From: Sweltsa coloradensis
Taxonomy: Eukaryota; Arthropoda; Insecta; Plecoptera; Chloroperlidae
Assembly: GCA_024449915.1 (NCBI GenBank)
Contig: JAMZAV010000637.1
Location: 62,001 to 126,000 of the forward strand
DNA length: 64,000 nucleotides
Reading direction: 5' to 3'
Below, in pieces: positions 47,801 to 51,300 of the stretch. Below the pieces are notes generated by a model. The model did no database searches. It was given only the letters and a program-made list of their open reading frames with translations, and was not told the origin of the DNA. Every line of letters starts with the position of its first letter. The first letter of the stretch is position 1. The position numbers and the translations under genes are program-made.

Positions 47801-48276
47801 GTCCAATATTGAATGCTCTGATCTGATAACGGCAAGGAAATATCATACTCGTAATTCCTCATCGTTGTGATCGTTGTCGCGCATGCACACATTTTCCTTT
47901 ATAACGAGAATAAACATGAAAATAAAGTCATTATTTATCGATTTTAATAATTTAAAAATTGTAAAATAGTGTGAACGATTTTGCTTGTGCCAAACGTTTT
48001 TTGGGGTCAATGTAACAGTAAAAAAATATAGGGTAGTAATCGCGGTGGGGGGGGGGGGGGCGAATTCTGCTCTAACCCATTGCCTAAAATCGACTTGGAA
48101 ATTTTCGCCGAAAATGCGTTTGGTGTTCTAGGTATCCCTATTTAGAGTTAACTGTGAAACTGGGCTCCACGAGCTTGGAGGCTAACCTAACCTCCCCGAA
48201 TGCGTGTTGTACTTACCTTCTCCAGAAACAGGGCTTTGCTCGCGGCAGGAAGTTCAGATGTACCTTCCGGTTCCAC
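13916..48276 (-). CDS. TTC28: TTC28 (tetratricopeptide repeat protein 28), partial gene: 14 coding exons
   Basis: Fourteen exons on the minus strand (48217-48276, 46852-47060, 42488-42624, 40846-41072, 34185-34389, 32708-32947, 30936-31090, 29946-30185, 29024-29302, 28175-28403, 27315-27547, 23772-24062, 15378-15540, 13916-14087) join without frame conflict into 2840 nt, all with GT-AG borders. The product is a long array of about 40-residue TPR units with the pattern A-x-x-NLG-x-x-Y-x-x-LG. From memory it is collinear with vertebrate TTC28 without missing segments. In mammals TTC28 (TPRBK) is reported to associate with Aurora B and act at the spindle midzone/midbody in cytokinesis. The 3' exons, including the CHAT domain, are left of the window. 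No 5' exon was identified with certainty. Introns hold nearly all transposons listed here. Confidence 0.93.
14489..15300. mobile_element. hAT MITE (outer), 8-bp duplication RCAAATAG
   Basis: The left end is TAGGGTTATGCAAA and the right end (inverted) TAGGGATGTGCAATTG. The flanks are GCAAATAG (14481-14488) and ACAAATAG (15301-15308), 7 of 8 identical. It contains the motif CCGGCACCTCCACCA at 14634 and is itself the target of the insertion at 14735. It lies in the intron between exons M and N. Confidence 0.85.
14735..15235. mobile_element. Nested hAT MITE, TAGAGGTCCGTG ends
   Basis: The ends TAGAGGTCCGTGTAAATGG and their inverted copy at 15235 are flanked by perfect CAAATTAG duplications (14727-14734, 15236-15243). 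It sits inside the older MITE at 14489-15300. The interior has repeated GGTTTTATT and no coding frame. Confidence 0.9.
15378..15540 (-). CDS. TTC28: TTC28 exon M
   Basis: It is 163 nt and encodes GRAFGNLGDCYDALGDLEEA, VKCHEQHLAI and AYRGLGHSHKCLG. It enters in phase 0 after an 8.2-kb intron and leaves in phase 1 at GTAAGC. The intron upstream of it holds the triple transposon nest at 18840-20979. Confidence 0.95.
15807..16109. mobile_element. Short inverted-repeat MITE (about 300 bp)
   Basis: The outer AGGAAAACG and a long inner inverted repeat containing TTAGACGAGTGAGCGAG and ATGTGTTGAGTACCCG occur at about 15827-15865. They recur inverted at about 16047-16084. A partial copy of the right end lies at 21728-21779 and a short remnant at about 23401-23418. 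No clear target duplication was seen. Confidence 0.7.
16843..17000 (-). repeat. SINE 3' part with AAATAAAT tail (reverse orientation)
   Basis: Read on the minus strand it ends GACGTTAAATAAATAAA, preceded by a body matching the SINE at 56259-56565 (TTATTTAGTT, CTGAATAGGATAGACGTTAA). The tRNA-like head is missing or too diverged, so it is a 5'-truncated copy. Confidence 0.65.
17096..17245. repeat. Polypurine low-complexity tract (GAAA)n/(AAAG)n
   Basis: About 150 bases are almost purely A and G on the plus strand. Long open frames over it (Lys/Glu-rich on one strand, Phe/Ser-rich on the other) are composition artefacts. Confidence 0.95.
17782..18175. repeat. Left copy of a roughly 400-bp direct repeat
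   Basis: From GTTACGAAGGAAAA to TGTAGTAGAGGCA this matches 21171-21583 with few differences. The distal half is GC-rich and can pair with itself (CCTGTTCCATCACGGGACAGG, CCACATCCGTGGG). The sequence is not recognised as a known snRNA, 5S rRNA or LTR. Weak similarity extends about 90 bases further upstream in both copies. Confidence 0.8.
18300..18839. repeat. Region of interspersed GTGTAAG/GTTCTTTTGT repeats
   Basis: TTAGGTGTAAGACTT-like units occur near 18300, 18426 and 18477, with TTGTTCTTTTGT near 18320 and 18700. The units are diverged and irregularly spaced. They are probably part of a non-autonomous element of which the repeats at 17782 and 21171 are neighbours. Confidence 0.45.
19146..19848 (-). 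mobile_element. Penelope-like element, 5'-truncated, with inverted ends
   Basis: It carries a GIY-YIG endonuclease frame on the minus strand. About 60 bases at the right end (19786-19848) recur inverted downstream of the endonuclease (about 19188-19250). About 40 extra bases follow, as with the tail of Penelope elements. It is flanked by a 13-bp duplication TAGATAGCAGAAG (19133-19145, 19849-19861), in line with the variable duplications of this class. Confidence 0.88.
19426..19782 (-). pseudogene. Penelope-like GIY-YIG endonuclease fragment
   Basis: The frame has about 118 codons. Near its start it shows AVYSIPCQCDAIYIGETKRP followed by LEVRLKEHK. The VYS...IYIGET core, the downstream Arg and the Cys pair are the GIY-YIG endonuclease typical of the C-terminus of Penelope-like polyproteins. 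Then come AEHVYEHHHYVNWDDASII and a C-terminal PAIWKEFVP. The RT domain is absent, so the copy is 5'-truncated, but this endonuclease part is uninterrupted. Confidence 0.9.
19925..20257 (+). pseudogene. piggyBac transposase N-terminal acidic segment (remnant)
   Basis: The frame has about 110 codons. After MAAKRPKLTVDVINNIL it is rich in Ser/Asp (ESDYSDSDNDDNVSFS, DSDSDDVDSSDSG), like the acidic N-termini of piggyBac transposases. It then stops after WDWIRDNNYTD, before any DDD catalytic region. The assignment rests on this composition and on the TTAA-flanked ends. Confidence 0.6.
21171..21583. repeat. Right copy of the roughly 400-bp direct repeat
   Basis: It matches 17782-18175 in the same orientation. 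The copies differ by small changes such as CACAGGACAGG for CACGGGACAGG and GCTCACCCGG for GCCGCCCGG. About 3 kb separate them, of which 2.1 kb is the later hAT/piggyBac/Penelope nest. This suggests a duplication unit of about 1.2 kb before that insertion. Confidence 0.8.
21837..22851 (+). mobile_element. hAT transposon derivative, CAGGGGCGT ends
   Basis: The ends CAGGGGCGTTTTAAC and (inverted) CAGGGGCGTCCTAAC are flanked by perfect GTTCAATA duplications (21829-21836, 22852-22859). GC-rich subterminal blocks (GGGCGCCG type) and transposase fragments lie inside. The insertion hit box B of a SINE. Confidence 0.92.
22190..22670 (+). pseudogene. hAT (ZMYM1-like) transposase fragments
   Basis: At about 22190-22271 a frame reads FSRTRWSARAEACKALASAY then SEI, a hallmark of hAT transposases related to ZMYM1-like proteins. 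After a frameshift, 22380-22670 continues with KTLQSVEIDIGYVVLLYETL and LGEYFKQVRDSYDQKR. Only this middle portion remains; the catalytic parts are missing. Confidence 0.75.
23772..24062 (-). CDS. TTC28: TTC28 exon L
   Basis: It is 291 nt (97 codons, phase 0) and encodes GECRAHGHLGAVHMSLGNYT, EAQAFGNLGIARLNMAHYED and AIGYLEQQLATLEQLSTP. It holds two repeats and a short serine/threonine-containing linker. The donor is GTAGGT. Confidence 0.95.
24159..24615. mobile_element. hAT MITE, CAGTCTTGGG ends
   Basis: CAGTCTTGGG and CCCAAGACTG are flanked by perfect GATTTATT duplications (24151-24158, 24616-24623). The interior has many AAGTTCC/GGAAC words in both orientations. A diverged relative of the interior lies at about 48900-49020 (AGGAACTTGTA, AAGTTACTATTT). 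Confidence 0.85.
24745..27118. mobile_element. pogo/Tigger-like Tc1-mariner element
   Basis: The ends CAGTGGAACTTTAAATTTAC and (inverted) CAGTGAAACTTTGAATTTAC differ at two positions and are flanked by TA dinucleotides (24743-24744, 27119-27120). This is the pogo/Tigger end type. The interior is degenerate. At 25724 a start-like MARKRT resembles the beginning of CENP-B/pogo transposases but is not continued. It lies in the intron between exons K and L. Confidence 0.8.
26502..26998. mobile_element. Nested inverted-repeat element with GTTCTTTTGTCC units
   Basis: AGGTTTGTTCTTTTGTCCA at 26502 is matched by its inverted copy TGGACAAAAGAACAGACCT ending at 26998. At least four further GGACAAAAGAAC units occur inside (about 26600, 26886, 26933 and 26979). 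Repeated binding-site-like units next to the ends are common in MITEs. The superfamily was not determined. Confidence 0.7.
27315..27547 (-). CDS. TTC28: TTC28 exon K
   Basis: It is 233 nt and encodes KFRALGNIGDVLIKMGQVDE, AVKMYQRQLSFARQ and CFDKALGYHTQ. It follows exon J in phase 1 and ends in phase 0 (CAG|GTATGA). It lies about 195 nt from the right end of the pogo-like element at 24745-27118. Confidence 0.95.
27621..28037. mobile_element. hAT MITE, TAGGGCTGGGC ends
   Basis: The left end is TAGTGCTGGGC and the right end (inverted) TAGGGCTGGGC, with perfect AGAAAAAT duplications (27613-27620, 28038-28045). The interior has ATCGATATCG-rich subterminal sequence and two copies of CCGGCACCTCCACCA (27846, 27899). 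It lies in the 627-nt intron between exons J and K. Confidence 0.9.
28175..28403 (-). CDS. TTC28: TTC28 exon J
   Basis: It is 229 nt and encodes ELHDIEGESKACHFLGYAHY, AVRYYDQDLALAKDLQDK and RAYCNLGLAHLALGNLE, ending LECQKYFL. It leaves in phase 1 through GTGAGT. The words GYAHYCL and YYDQDLALAKDL match TTC28 closely. Confidence 0.95.
29024..29302 (-). CDS. TTC28: TTC28 exon I
   Basis: It is 279 nt (93 codons, phase 0 at both ends) and encodes AIKYHKQELTISKEVNDR, STHGNLAVAYQALGAHEMAL and GEFGQAVPFYENYLMLSQ. The STHGNLAVAYQALGAH stretch is one of the most conserved of the family. The donor is GTCAGT, a weaker but acceptable site. Confidence 0.95.
29946..30185 (-). CDS. TTC28: TTC28 exon H (240 nt, two repeats)
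   Basis: It is 240 nt, phase 0 on both sides, and encodes AKRWHERQLDMALSSRDKV, GRACSNLGIVYQLLGEHDA and GRAYGNIGNAYSAMGFYEQ. That is exactly two 40-residue repeats, so the exon equals a repeat module. The donor is GTAAAT. Confidence 0.95.
30530..30893 (+). pseudogene. RTE-like LINE 3' fragment
   Basis: The plus strand encodes LRWFGHMIQMTEERMSRRMY, RRRRGRPRKRW and later VEETQLWKDRKKWNNLV, the typical C-terminal part of RTE-type reverse transcriptase proteins. It ends in a (GAT)n repeat at about 30880, as RTE elements do. Stops interrupt it and everything upstream is missing. Confidence 0.75.
30936..31090 (-). CDS. TTC28: TTC28 exon G
   Basis: It is 155 nt (residues about 360-411) and encodes SSHHYRRNFGQAISFHENVL and ARAYAGLGHAARCAGDYNQ, both strongly TTC28-like. 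It enters in phase 1 and leaves in phase 0 (CAG|GTAACT). Confidence 0.95.
31663..32085. mobile_element. hAT MITE, TAGGGATGCAC ends
   Basis: TAGGGATGCAC and its inverted copy at 32085 are flanked by GTTGATAT (31655-31662) and GTTGATGT (32086-32093). ATCGAT-rich subterminal repeats mark it as related in style to the element at 27621. It lies in the intron between exons F and G. Confidence 0.87.
32708..32947 (-). CDS. TTC28: TTC28 exon F (240 nt, two repeats)
   Basis: It is 240 nt and encodes HVYTAIGDYPNALASHKQC, EAREIGNVGAVYLAMGEF and EEARAFSNLG. The length is exactly two 40-residue TPR units, and the exon borders cut inside the NLG-H turn (phase 1 on both sides). The acceptor is CTACAG and the donor GTACGC. 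Confidence 0.95.
33201..33250 (-). ncRNA. Hammerhead ribozyme motif, core intact
   Basis: On the minus strand: CTGAGGA (consensus CUGANGA), stem II GTCC-CAGAA-GGAC, then GAAA, a minimal stem III (AC-GC-GT) and the cleavage triplet GTC followed by GTGG. This is the type-I architecture with very short stem III known from Penelope-like elements. Stem I pairing is imperfect here (CTTC facing GTGG). Confidence 0.8.
33317..33367 (+). pseudogene. Hammerhead ribozyme motif with broken core
   Basis: It has CTGATGAGTCCCAGAAGGAC as in the intact copies. However, the following GAAAC is replaced by AAAAA and the cleavage GTC by GTT within AAAAAGCGTTGTGG. Loss of the essential G of GAAA should abolish cleavage, giving a natural inactive partner to the motif on the opposite arm. 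Confidence 0.8.
33850..34100 (-). repeat. Diverged hAT MITE fragment with CCGGCACCTCCACCA
   Basis: Read on the minus strand, 34100 inward resembles the left end of the element at 14489 (GGTTGTGCAAACGTTTTTG against GGGTTATGCAAAC). It contains the exact 15-mer CCGGCACCTCCACCA at 33885 and a decayed second copy at about 33917. The other terminus was not found. Confidence 0.5.
34185..34389 (-). CDS. TTC28: TTC28 exon E
   Basis: It is 205 nt (residues about 212-279) and encodes AISYMQQDLAVAKSLGD, GECRAHGNLGSAYFSKGSY and a second repeat ending AALTSLG. The 40-residue repeat array starts here. It ends in phase 1 at GTAGGT. The intron upstream of it is the most repeat-laden one, with the ribozyme element at 34605-37064 and a LINE. 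Confidence 0.95.
34731..34780 (-). ncRNA. Hammerhead ribozyme, intact (left arm of copy B)
   Basis: On the minus strand: CTGATGAGTCCCAGAAGGAC, then GAAACGCGTC and GTGG. All conserved core positions are present: CUGAUGA, the 4-bp stem II with loop CAGAA, GAAA, stem III of two pairs (A-U, C-G) and cleavage after GUC. Stem I can form CTGC/GTGG with wobble pairs. Confidence 0.88.
35970..36708. mobile_element. hAT MITE (TAGGGTTGCCA family) inside copy B
   Basis: The ends TAGGGTTGCCAAA and TGGCAACCCTA are flanked by perfect GGTGTGGC duplications (35962-35969, 36709-36716). The opposite arm (near 34920) keeps the empty site. The core at 36027-36075 is GTCTGGGGCGCAGCCCCAG, GCCGGAGGCGAA. Its location proves it arrived after the palindrome formed. 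Confidence 0.93.
36850..36900 (+). ncRNA. Hammerhead ribozyme, intact (right arm of copy B)
   Basis: It is the plus-strand mirror of the motif at 34731-34780 with the same core (CTGATGA, GTCC/GGAC stem II, GAAA, GTC|GTGG). The two intact copies face away from the palindrome centre, so either strand of a read-through transcript would contain one. Confidence 0.88.
37360..39237 (-). pseudogene. LINE reverse transcriptase
   Basis: The open frame is more than 540 codons and continues upstream of 39003 to about 39237. RT motifs in order are IPNRVIRR, VVPIHKKG with GNYRPIAL, QHGFRQGRSTTSAL, AVFCDMSKAFDCVNH, GVPQGTVLGPTFFLVYVNDL and YMYADDFTYV (catalytic YADD). The C-terminal region has LLRYGIILWG, IQKRAVRTL and RNPRSCGRRLYNNLP. 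The RT is intact, but a frameshift near 39238 separates it from the endonuclease. The element as a whole therefore looks inactive. Confidence 0.92.
39236..40235 (-). pseudogene. LINE endonuclease (AP-type), broken
   Basis: Three frames carry the ordered motifs: CLTEHWLN (catalytic Glu) at about 40220, MYRPPAG and LIGGDFNVDF at 39720-39956, and NGLSDHGAIWCHI (C-terminal SDH) at 39236-39682. Frame changes near 40000 and 39710 and the lost N-terminus make it non-functional. Confidence 0.88.
40503..40736. repeat. Near-perfect 230-bp hairpin (palindromic MITE)
   Basis: Two arms of about 110 bases, including GGTTAAAATAACAATGCATA and CACTCACCTGCTGCGTAATA, are complementary with only a few mismatches around a roughly 10-base centre at 40617. 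It lies 110 nt from exon D in the upstream part of the D-E intron. Transcribed with TTC28 it would form a long double-stranded hairpin. Confidence 0.9.
40846..41072 (-). CDS. TTC28: TTC28 exon D: linker and SVVGQELL segment
   Basis: It is 227 nt (residues about 136-211) and encodes LEPTFAQLEAMNLDKSPFV, then VGQELLGVGQYAAAVVVLEA and LKLRGSVFSALSSAYWAL. This TTC28-specific linker joins the N-terminal TPRs to the 40-residue repeat array. The acceptor is TTTTGTAG and the donor GTAGGT. A downstream GTATGT at about 40822 would put an in-frame stop into the exon, so it is not used for coding. Confidence 0.95.
41618..42107. mobile_element. hAT-like MITE, TAGRGTTGCCAAC ends
   Basis: The left end is TAGAGTTGCCAAC and the right end (inverted) TAGGGTTGCCAACC. 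TGAGCATG lies at 41610-41617 and again at 42114-42121, six bases beyond the right end. The offset is unusual, so the right boundary is uncertain. The ends resemble the TAGGGTTGCCA family but the shared GC-rich core is absent. Confidence 0.7.
42168..42462. mobile_element. hAT-like MITE next to the exon C splice donor
   Basis: The ends (A)CAGTGGTGTACGCAGG and (inverted) CAGTGGCCTATCCAGG are of the common CAGTGGCGTA type. The flanks are TCTATGGG (42160-42167) and TCCATGGG (42463-42470). A G-rich block follows the left end and a C-rich block precedes the right end. The right end is about 25 nt from the exon C border at 42488. Confidence 0.7.
42488..42624 (-). CDS. TTC28: TTC28 exon C
   Basis: It is 137 nt (residues about 90-135) and encodes QGVALQCLGRHGDALAAF, GLAQDPKSAQLL and ETSMKSPLR, closing the N-terminal TPR block. 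The family words GVALQ-LGRH-DAL and LAQDPKS are very well conserved. The donor is GTAAGTT. A hAT-like insertion (42168-42462) ends only about 17-25 nt into the following intron. Confidence 0.95.
42846..43629. mobile_element. hAT MITE with CGAACCGAA repeats
   Basis: CAGGGCATC and (inverted) CAGGGGATT ends are flanked by perfect CCTAGACC duplications (42838-42845, 43630-43637). Subterminal tandem AACCGAA/CGGTTCGG repeats occur at both sides. It lies in the intron between exons B and C. Confidence 0.85.
44013..44302. mobile_element. GGAACTTGTTT MITE with poly-C, copy 1
   Basis: Inverted ends GGAACTTGTTT, then GGTT and a G-run, then TCCAAAATAAAATCATC. The flanks are ACGAACTG (44005-44012) and ACGGACTG (44303-44310). 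The right end holds a C-homopolymer of about 20. The interior has AACATTAAAGGTTTTG. Confidence 0.75.
44355..44613. mobile_element. GGGAACTT MITE, copy 2
   Basis: The left end is diverged (AGAACTTCTTTGGTTCATG); the right end (inverted) is GGGAACTTCTTCGGTTCATG. The flanks are ACAATGTA (44347-44354) and ACAATGTT (44614-44621). The interior repeats AACGTTAAAGGTTTTGTAG, shared with copies 1 and 3. Confidence 0.65.
44820..44890 (-). repeat. Diverged SINE remnant (CTGACTGAAG family)
   Basis: On the minus strand it reads GACTGAATCGGGAGGTCGTC then GGCAATCCTGGCTGAAC, a decayed match to the SINE copies at 58908 and 62567-62781. Confidence 0.5.
44954..46249. mobile_element. GGGAACTT element, copy 3, a 1.3-kb foldback
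   Basis: The ends have TTCTTCGGCTAGGGGGGTCC and, at the right, a 20-base C-run followed by AACCGAAGTTAAGTTCCC. The flanks are AGAATACG (44946-44953) and AGAATACT (46250-46257). The interior is largely self-complementary around about 45680, with several AACCTTTAACGTCGCTATTT units (45600-45900) and CGCTGCGTACGCAGCG palindromes at 45560 and 45898. Confidence 0.75.
46258..46851. other. Intron sequence between exons B and C without recognised feature
   Basis: No transposon ends or coding signal were recognised. A short plus-strand frame at 46612-46794 has no family resemblance and is not called. Confidence 0.5.
46852..47060 (-). CDS. TTC28: TTC28 exon B: first TPRs
   Basis: It is 209 nt (residues about 21-90 from exon A) and begins VRQSNTACQSGDFAKAV. 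It contains the classical N-terminal TPR words AIQLDPKNHILYSNRSAAL and NSKWPKAYYR. Such three-TPR N-termini occur in co-chaperone-like proteins; the LDP and YSNRSAA motifs mark helix boundaries. It ends with AG of an arginine codon (phase 2), completed by the first G of exon C. The donor is GTAAAAC. A second AG 9 nt inside the exon could serve as an alternative acceptor. Confidence 0.93.
48217..48276 (-). CDS. TTC28: TTC28 exon A (most upstream exon seen)
   Basis: It is 60 nt and encodes VEPEGTSELPAASKALFLEK, matching the segment just before the first TPR of TTC28. A polypyrimidine tract and CAG precede it, and GTAAGT follows. Alternatively, an ATG at 48300-48298 lies in the same frame eight codons upstream (after an in-frame TAG), so this could be the first coding exon without splicing. 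The acceptor looks strong, so I favour an upstream exon. Confidence 0.8.
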
Positions 48277-48300
48277 CTGAAACAAAGAAAGTCGCAACAT

Positions 48301-51300
48301 TAACTATTGGCCTCGTGTTAGAAGTAGACGCTTTATTATAAGGGATCGGGTTTACGCCCTTTGGTAACATAAGGCATGGACCTGCGCAAGAAACACGAGT
48401 GCAATAGCATAAAGCTATTCGCTTGGCCGGTAAGAATCCGAAGGATCTGAAATTTTACATAGTTGTCAATAAAGCATACATGAACAGCCCTACAGTCGTA
48501 GATTTAAAAATTTTTATATTTATCAGCCAGGATCAATTCACGAATCTGGTAAATTTTAGATTTTTTAAGAAAATCAAAAAACTCGGAAAATAAAAAATAT
48601 TAAAAAAATTTCTTGAAAAGTGTTAAGTAGAGCCCTATATTTCCGATTCCTTGACAACTACCCAAAATTCTAAACAACTGTGGTGTCAGTGGGCCAAGCG
48701 AACAGGAATTTTCTTAATAAAACGCATGTCCTATATATCCTCTCTTGGTTCATCCGTCATTTTGCATTTGCACTTTAGGATTTGCTCCTATGAGCCCTTC
48801 ATTTGACGATGGTCATTTGGGACATGGCCGGCGTAGCCACGGGCGTGGTTGGGGGGAGGGGTAGGGGTGCCAGAAAGTGTGTATACACAGATAAAAGTTC
48901 TTTTTACACCACTAGGAACTTGTACAACAACGTAATAAGTTACTATTTTGTGTTAAGATGGAAATAATTTAACTTGACGTTCCAGTCCTTTATGCTGTCG
49001 TAATTCCGTAGAATTCGGGAGCAAACATAATAATTATACAAGCACAATCCCACGTCTACATATTACATTTTACTGCATGCAATACAAAACATTCGTCCGG
49101 TTCTTGGGACTTCCTGAATTCCGAGAACCGATACTTATTTACTTGTTTTGGGTTAGCAACTTGCAATTACTTTTATATAGGTAACGTTTAAATGAAGTAA
49201 GTTCGTTTTAAATAGTTGGCAAGTTCTTATTTTTCAAGACGAACGAGAAATTGACTGACTTAGCTTTTTTTAAAAGTAACTCAACTTGGCGTAAGATGAC
49301 ACCCTCAATTCGTGTTCAGAAGGTCAGCTTCATTTGTGAAAACGTTTGTTTTCAAGAACGATGCGGCAATAAACAACAATCAAGTTCCTTGTATTGAGGA
49401 ACTGCCACAAATTGACAGCAACAGGTGTTTCACTGCAGGAGTTATTCACCTGACATAAATCAAAACACAAGCAAAACAAAAACTATATATAAAACTATAA
49501 GCTAGCATATAATAATAGCCTTACCGTATTTTCTAAAATAATGAATTCGTAGAACATCTCTTTTCGTTTCCAACACTATAAAACGGACCAGTCCCACCAG
49601 TTTGAATGCCTATGTATCGTTAGACCCTACCCACATCTTCAGCTGACTGATTAAGTTAGCACAATACTGCACTAGGCGCAACATCGAGGGCACACACCCC
49701 CGGGCTGAGGCTTGCTTTCTCCCGAAGAAAGTACGGTCGGTAATACAGCACACACTTGGTATCGACTCCCGCTCCAGAGCTTCCGACCGACAACCGGTTG
49801 GTTGGTTACCGGCCGAATACTTCGTGCGAACTCCAATCGTGTATTGTTTTTCTAACATCACGTCAATAATAATTTCTAGTTACCTTAGTTGTAAAACGTG
49901 AGAGCTACAGACCACCCCACTAAAATGAAAATAAAAAAAAACTCTATGGCCTGCCTGTAATATACAGGATGTCTAGTAATATGCGTTCTTGCACGACGAG
50001 AAAATAACATAGTATTTCCCAGCAACGTAGGTATATACGATTAATTACGGTAAAATCAACGCGTCAGCTTCCCAGGCGTGTAGTTAATGCACTTGGCACG
50101 ATTAGGGTCCTTATTCAAGCCAGCAATAACATTATTATTAGGCTTTTAATTTCACATCAATTTTATAACCATTTATGAGCTGATATCTACATCAAAATTC
50201 CATGGGAAATATTGTCTAAATTAATAAATTGCTCTTAATAGCTGCCTTAAGTGACGGATTTTACTGATCTCCATGCGGTGGCGGTTGTGAGAACTTTAGC
50301 TTGGCCCAGACCACGTGTGCATCTTGGGAAGGATAATCGAGATATTCAAACTGGGAGAAATTACCGCCAGAATTATCTCAAGAACGCTGAATACTAGTGG
50401 TGGCGCCGATTATAAATTAACACTCGATCAGTAATCGATTGTTTAGTCCATTTTCTCTTTCGAAAGGTCTAAAATTTAGTTTAAATATGCCAAGTTTCGT
50501 ACTTATGATACTTTTAGAGTGCATGTGAATGTGATGCTTTGCACTGTATAAAATTATGGCCGAGCTAGAAAATCAACAATTTATGATTTCGAGCACTTTT
50601 CATTTAGTTTTATTGTTATATTATATTATAAATCGATAGTACACAGATTGATTGTTAAATTACTCAAAATGTTATTCTTTTGTGTTATTATTTCTCGACT
50701 CATTATCGCAATTTGATTATCTTGGGTGTAGCTACTACCATCGAGGAACACCCGTGGTCGTTGCTAGAATTTAATAATGTAATATATCGGAATTCGGTAT
50801 TGGGTTTGATGGATTTCTTTTAAGTCTCTGCCATTGTTGTGCTTTGAGAGGGGAAATAAGGGAAGAAATAATGTTTCTTGTAGGTATTCCATCTAGTTAT
50901 ATCAAATACCTGCTTTTATGTCTCTATAAAATAAATTGTTATAATGTATTAAAATCTTACAGCTAAAGATATTGTTAGGATATCTAGATTTGAAATCTAG
51001 ATCACTTTTGACGTAAAACATTTAAATCATTAAAGATTGCCGATGTAATTTCGTAAAACATAGACCTACACAGATCCATAATAATTACAGTTTTTGATAA
51101 AATACAATACATGATTATTTTAAGTATTTCTCTGGTTATTCTTGGTGTCATAAATTTTTCTGACTTTACTTAATTTACTTAAAAATTATTATATGACATT
51201 ATTTTCTAATTTAACCTTTTCTCTCCGCCATTATTGATCTGTAAGCTCGAACAGAACGAACCATCTGCTAATGGATCCTATGGTACTCCATCGTTCACTC

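Noticed and set aside
49610..49861. Minus-strand frame considered as the TTC28 first exon
   Set aside because: It has no resemblance to the family N-terminus, and no suitable phase-0 donor joining it to exon A was found.
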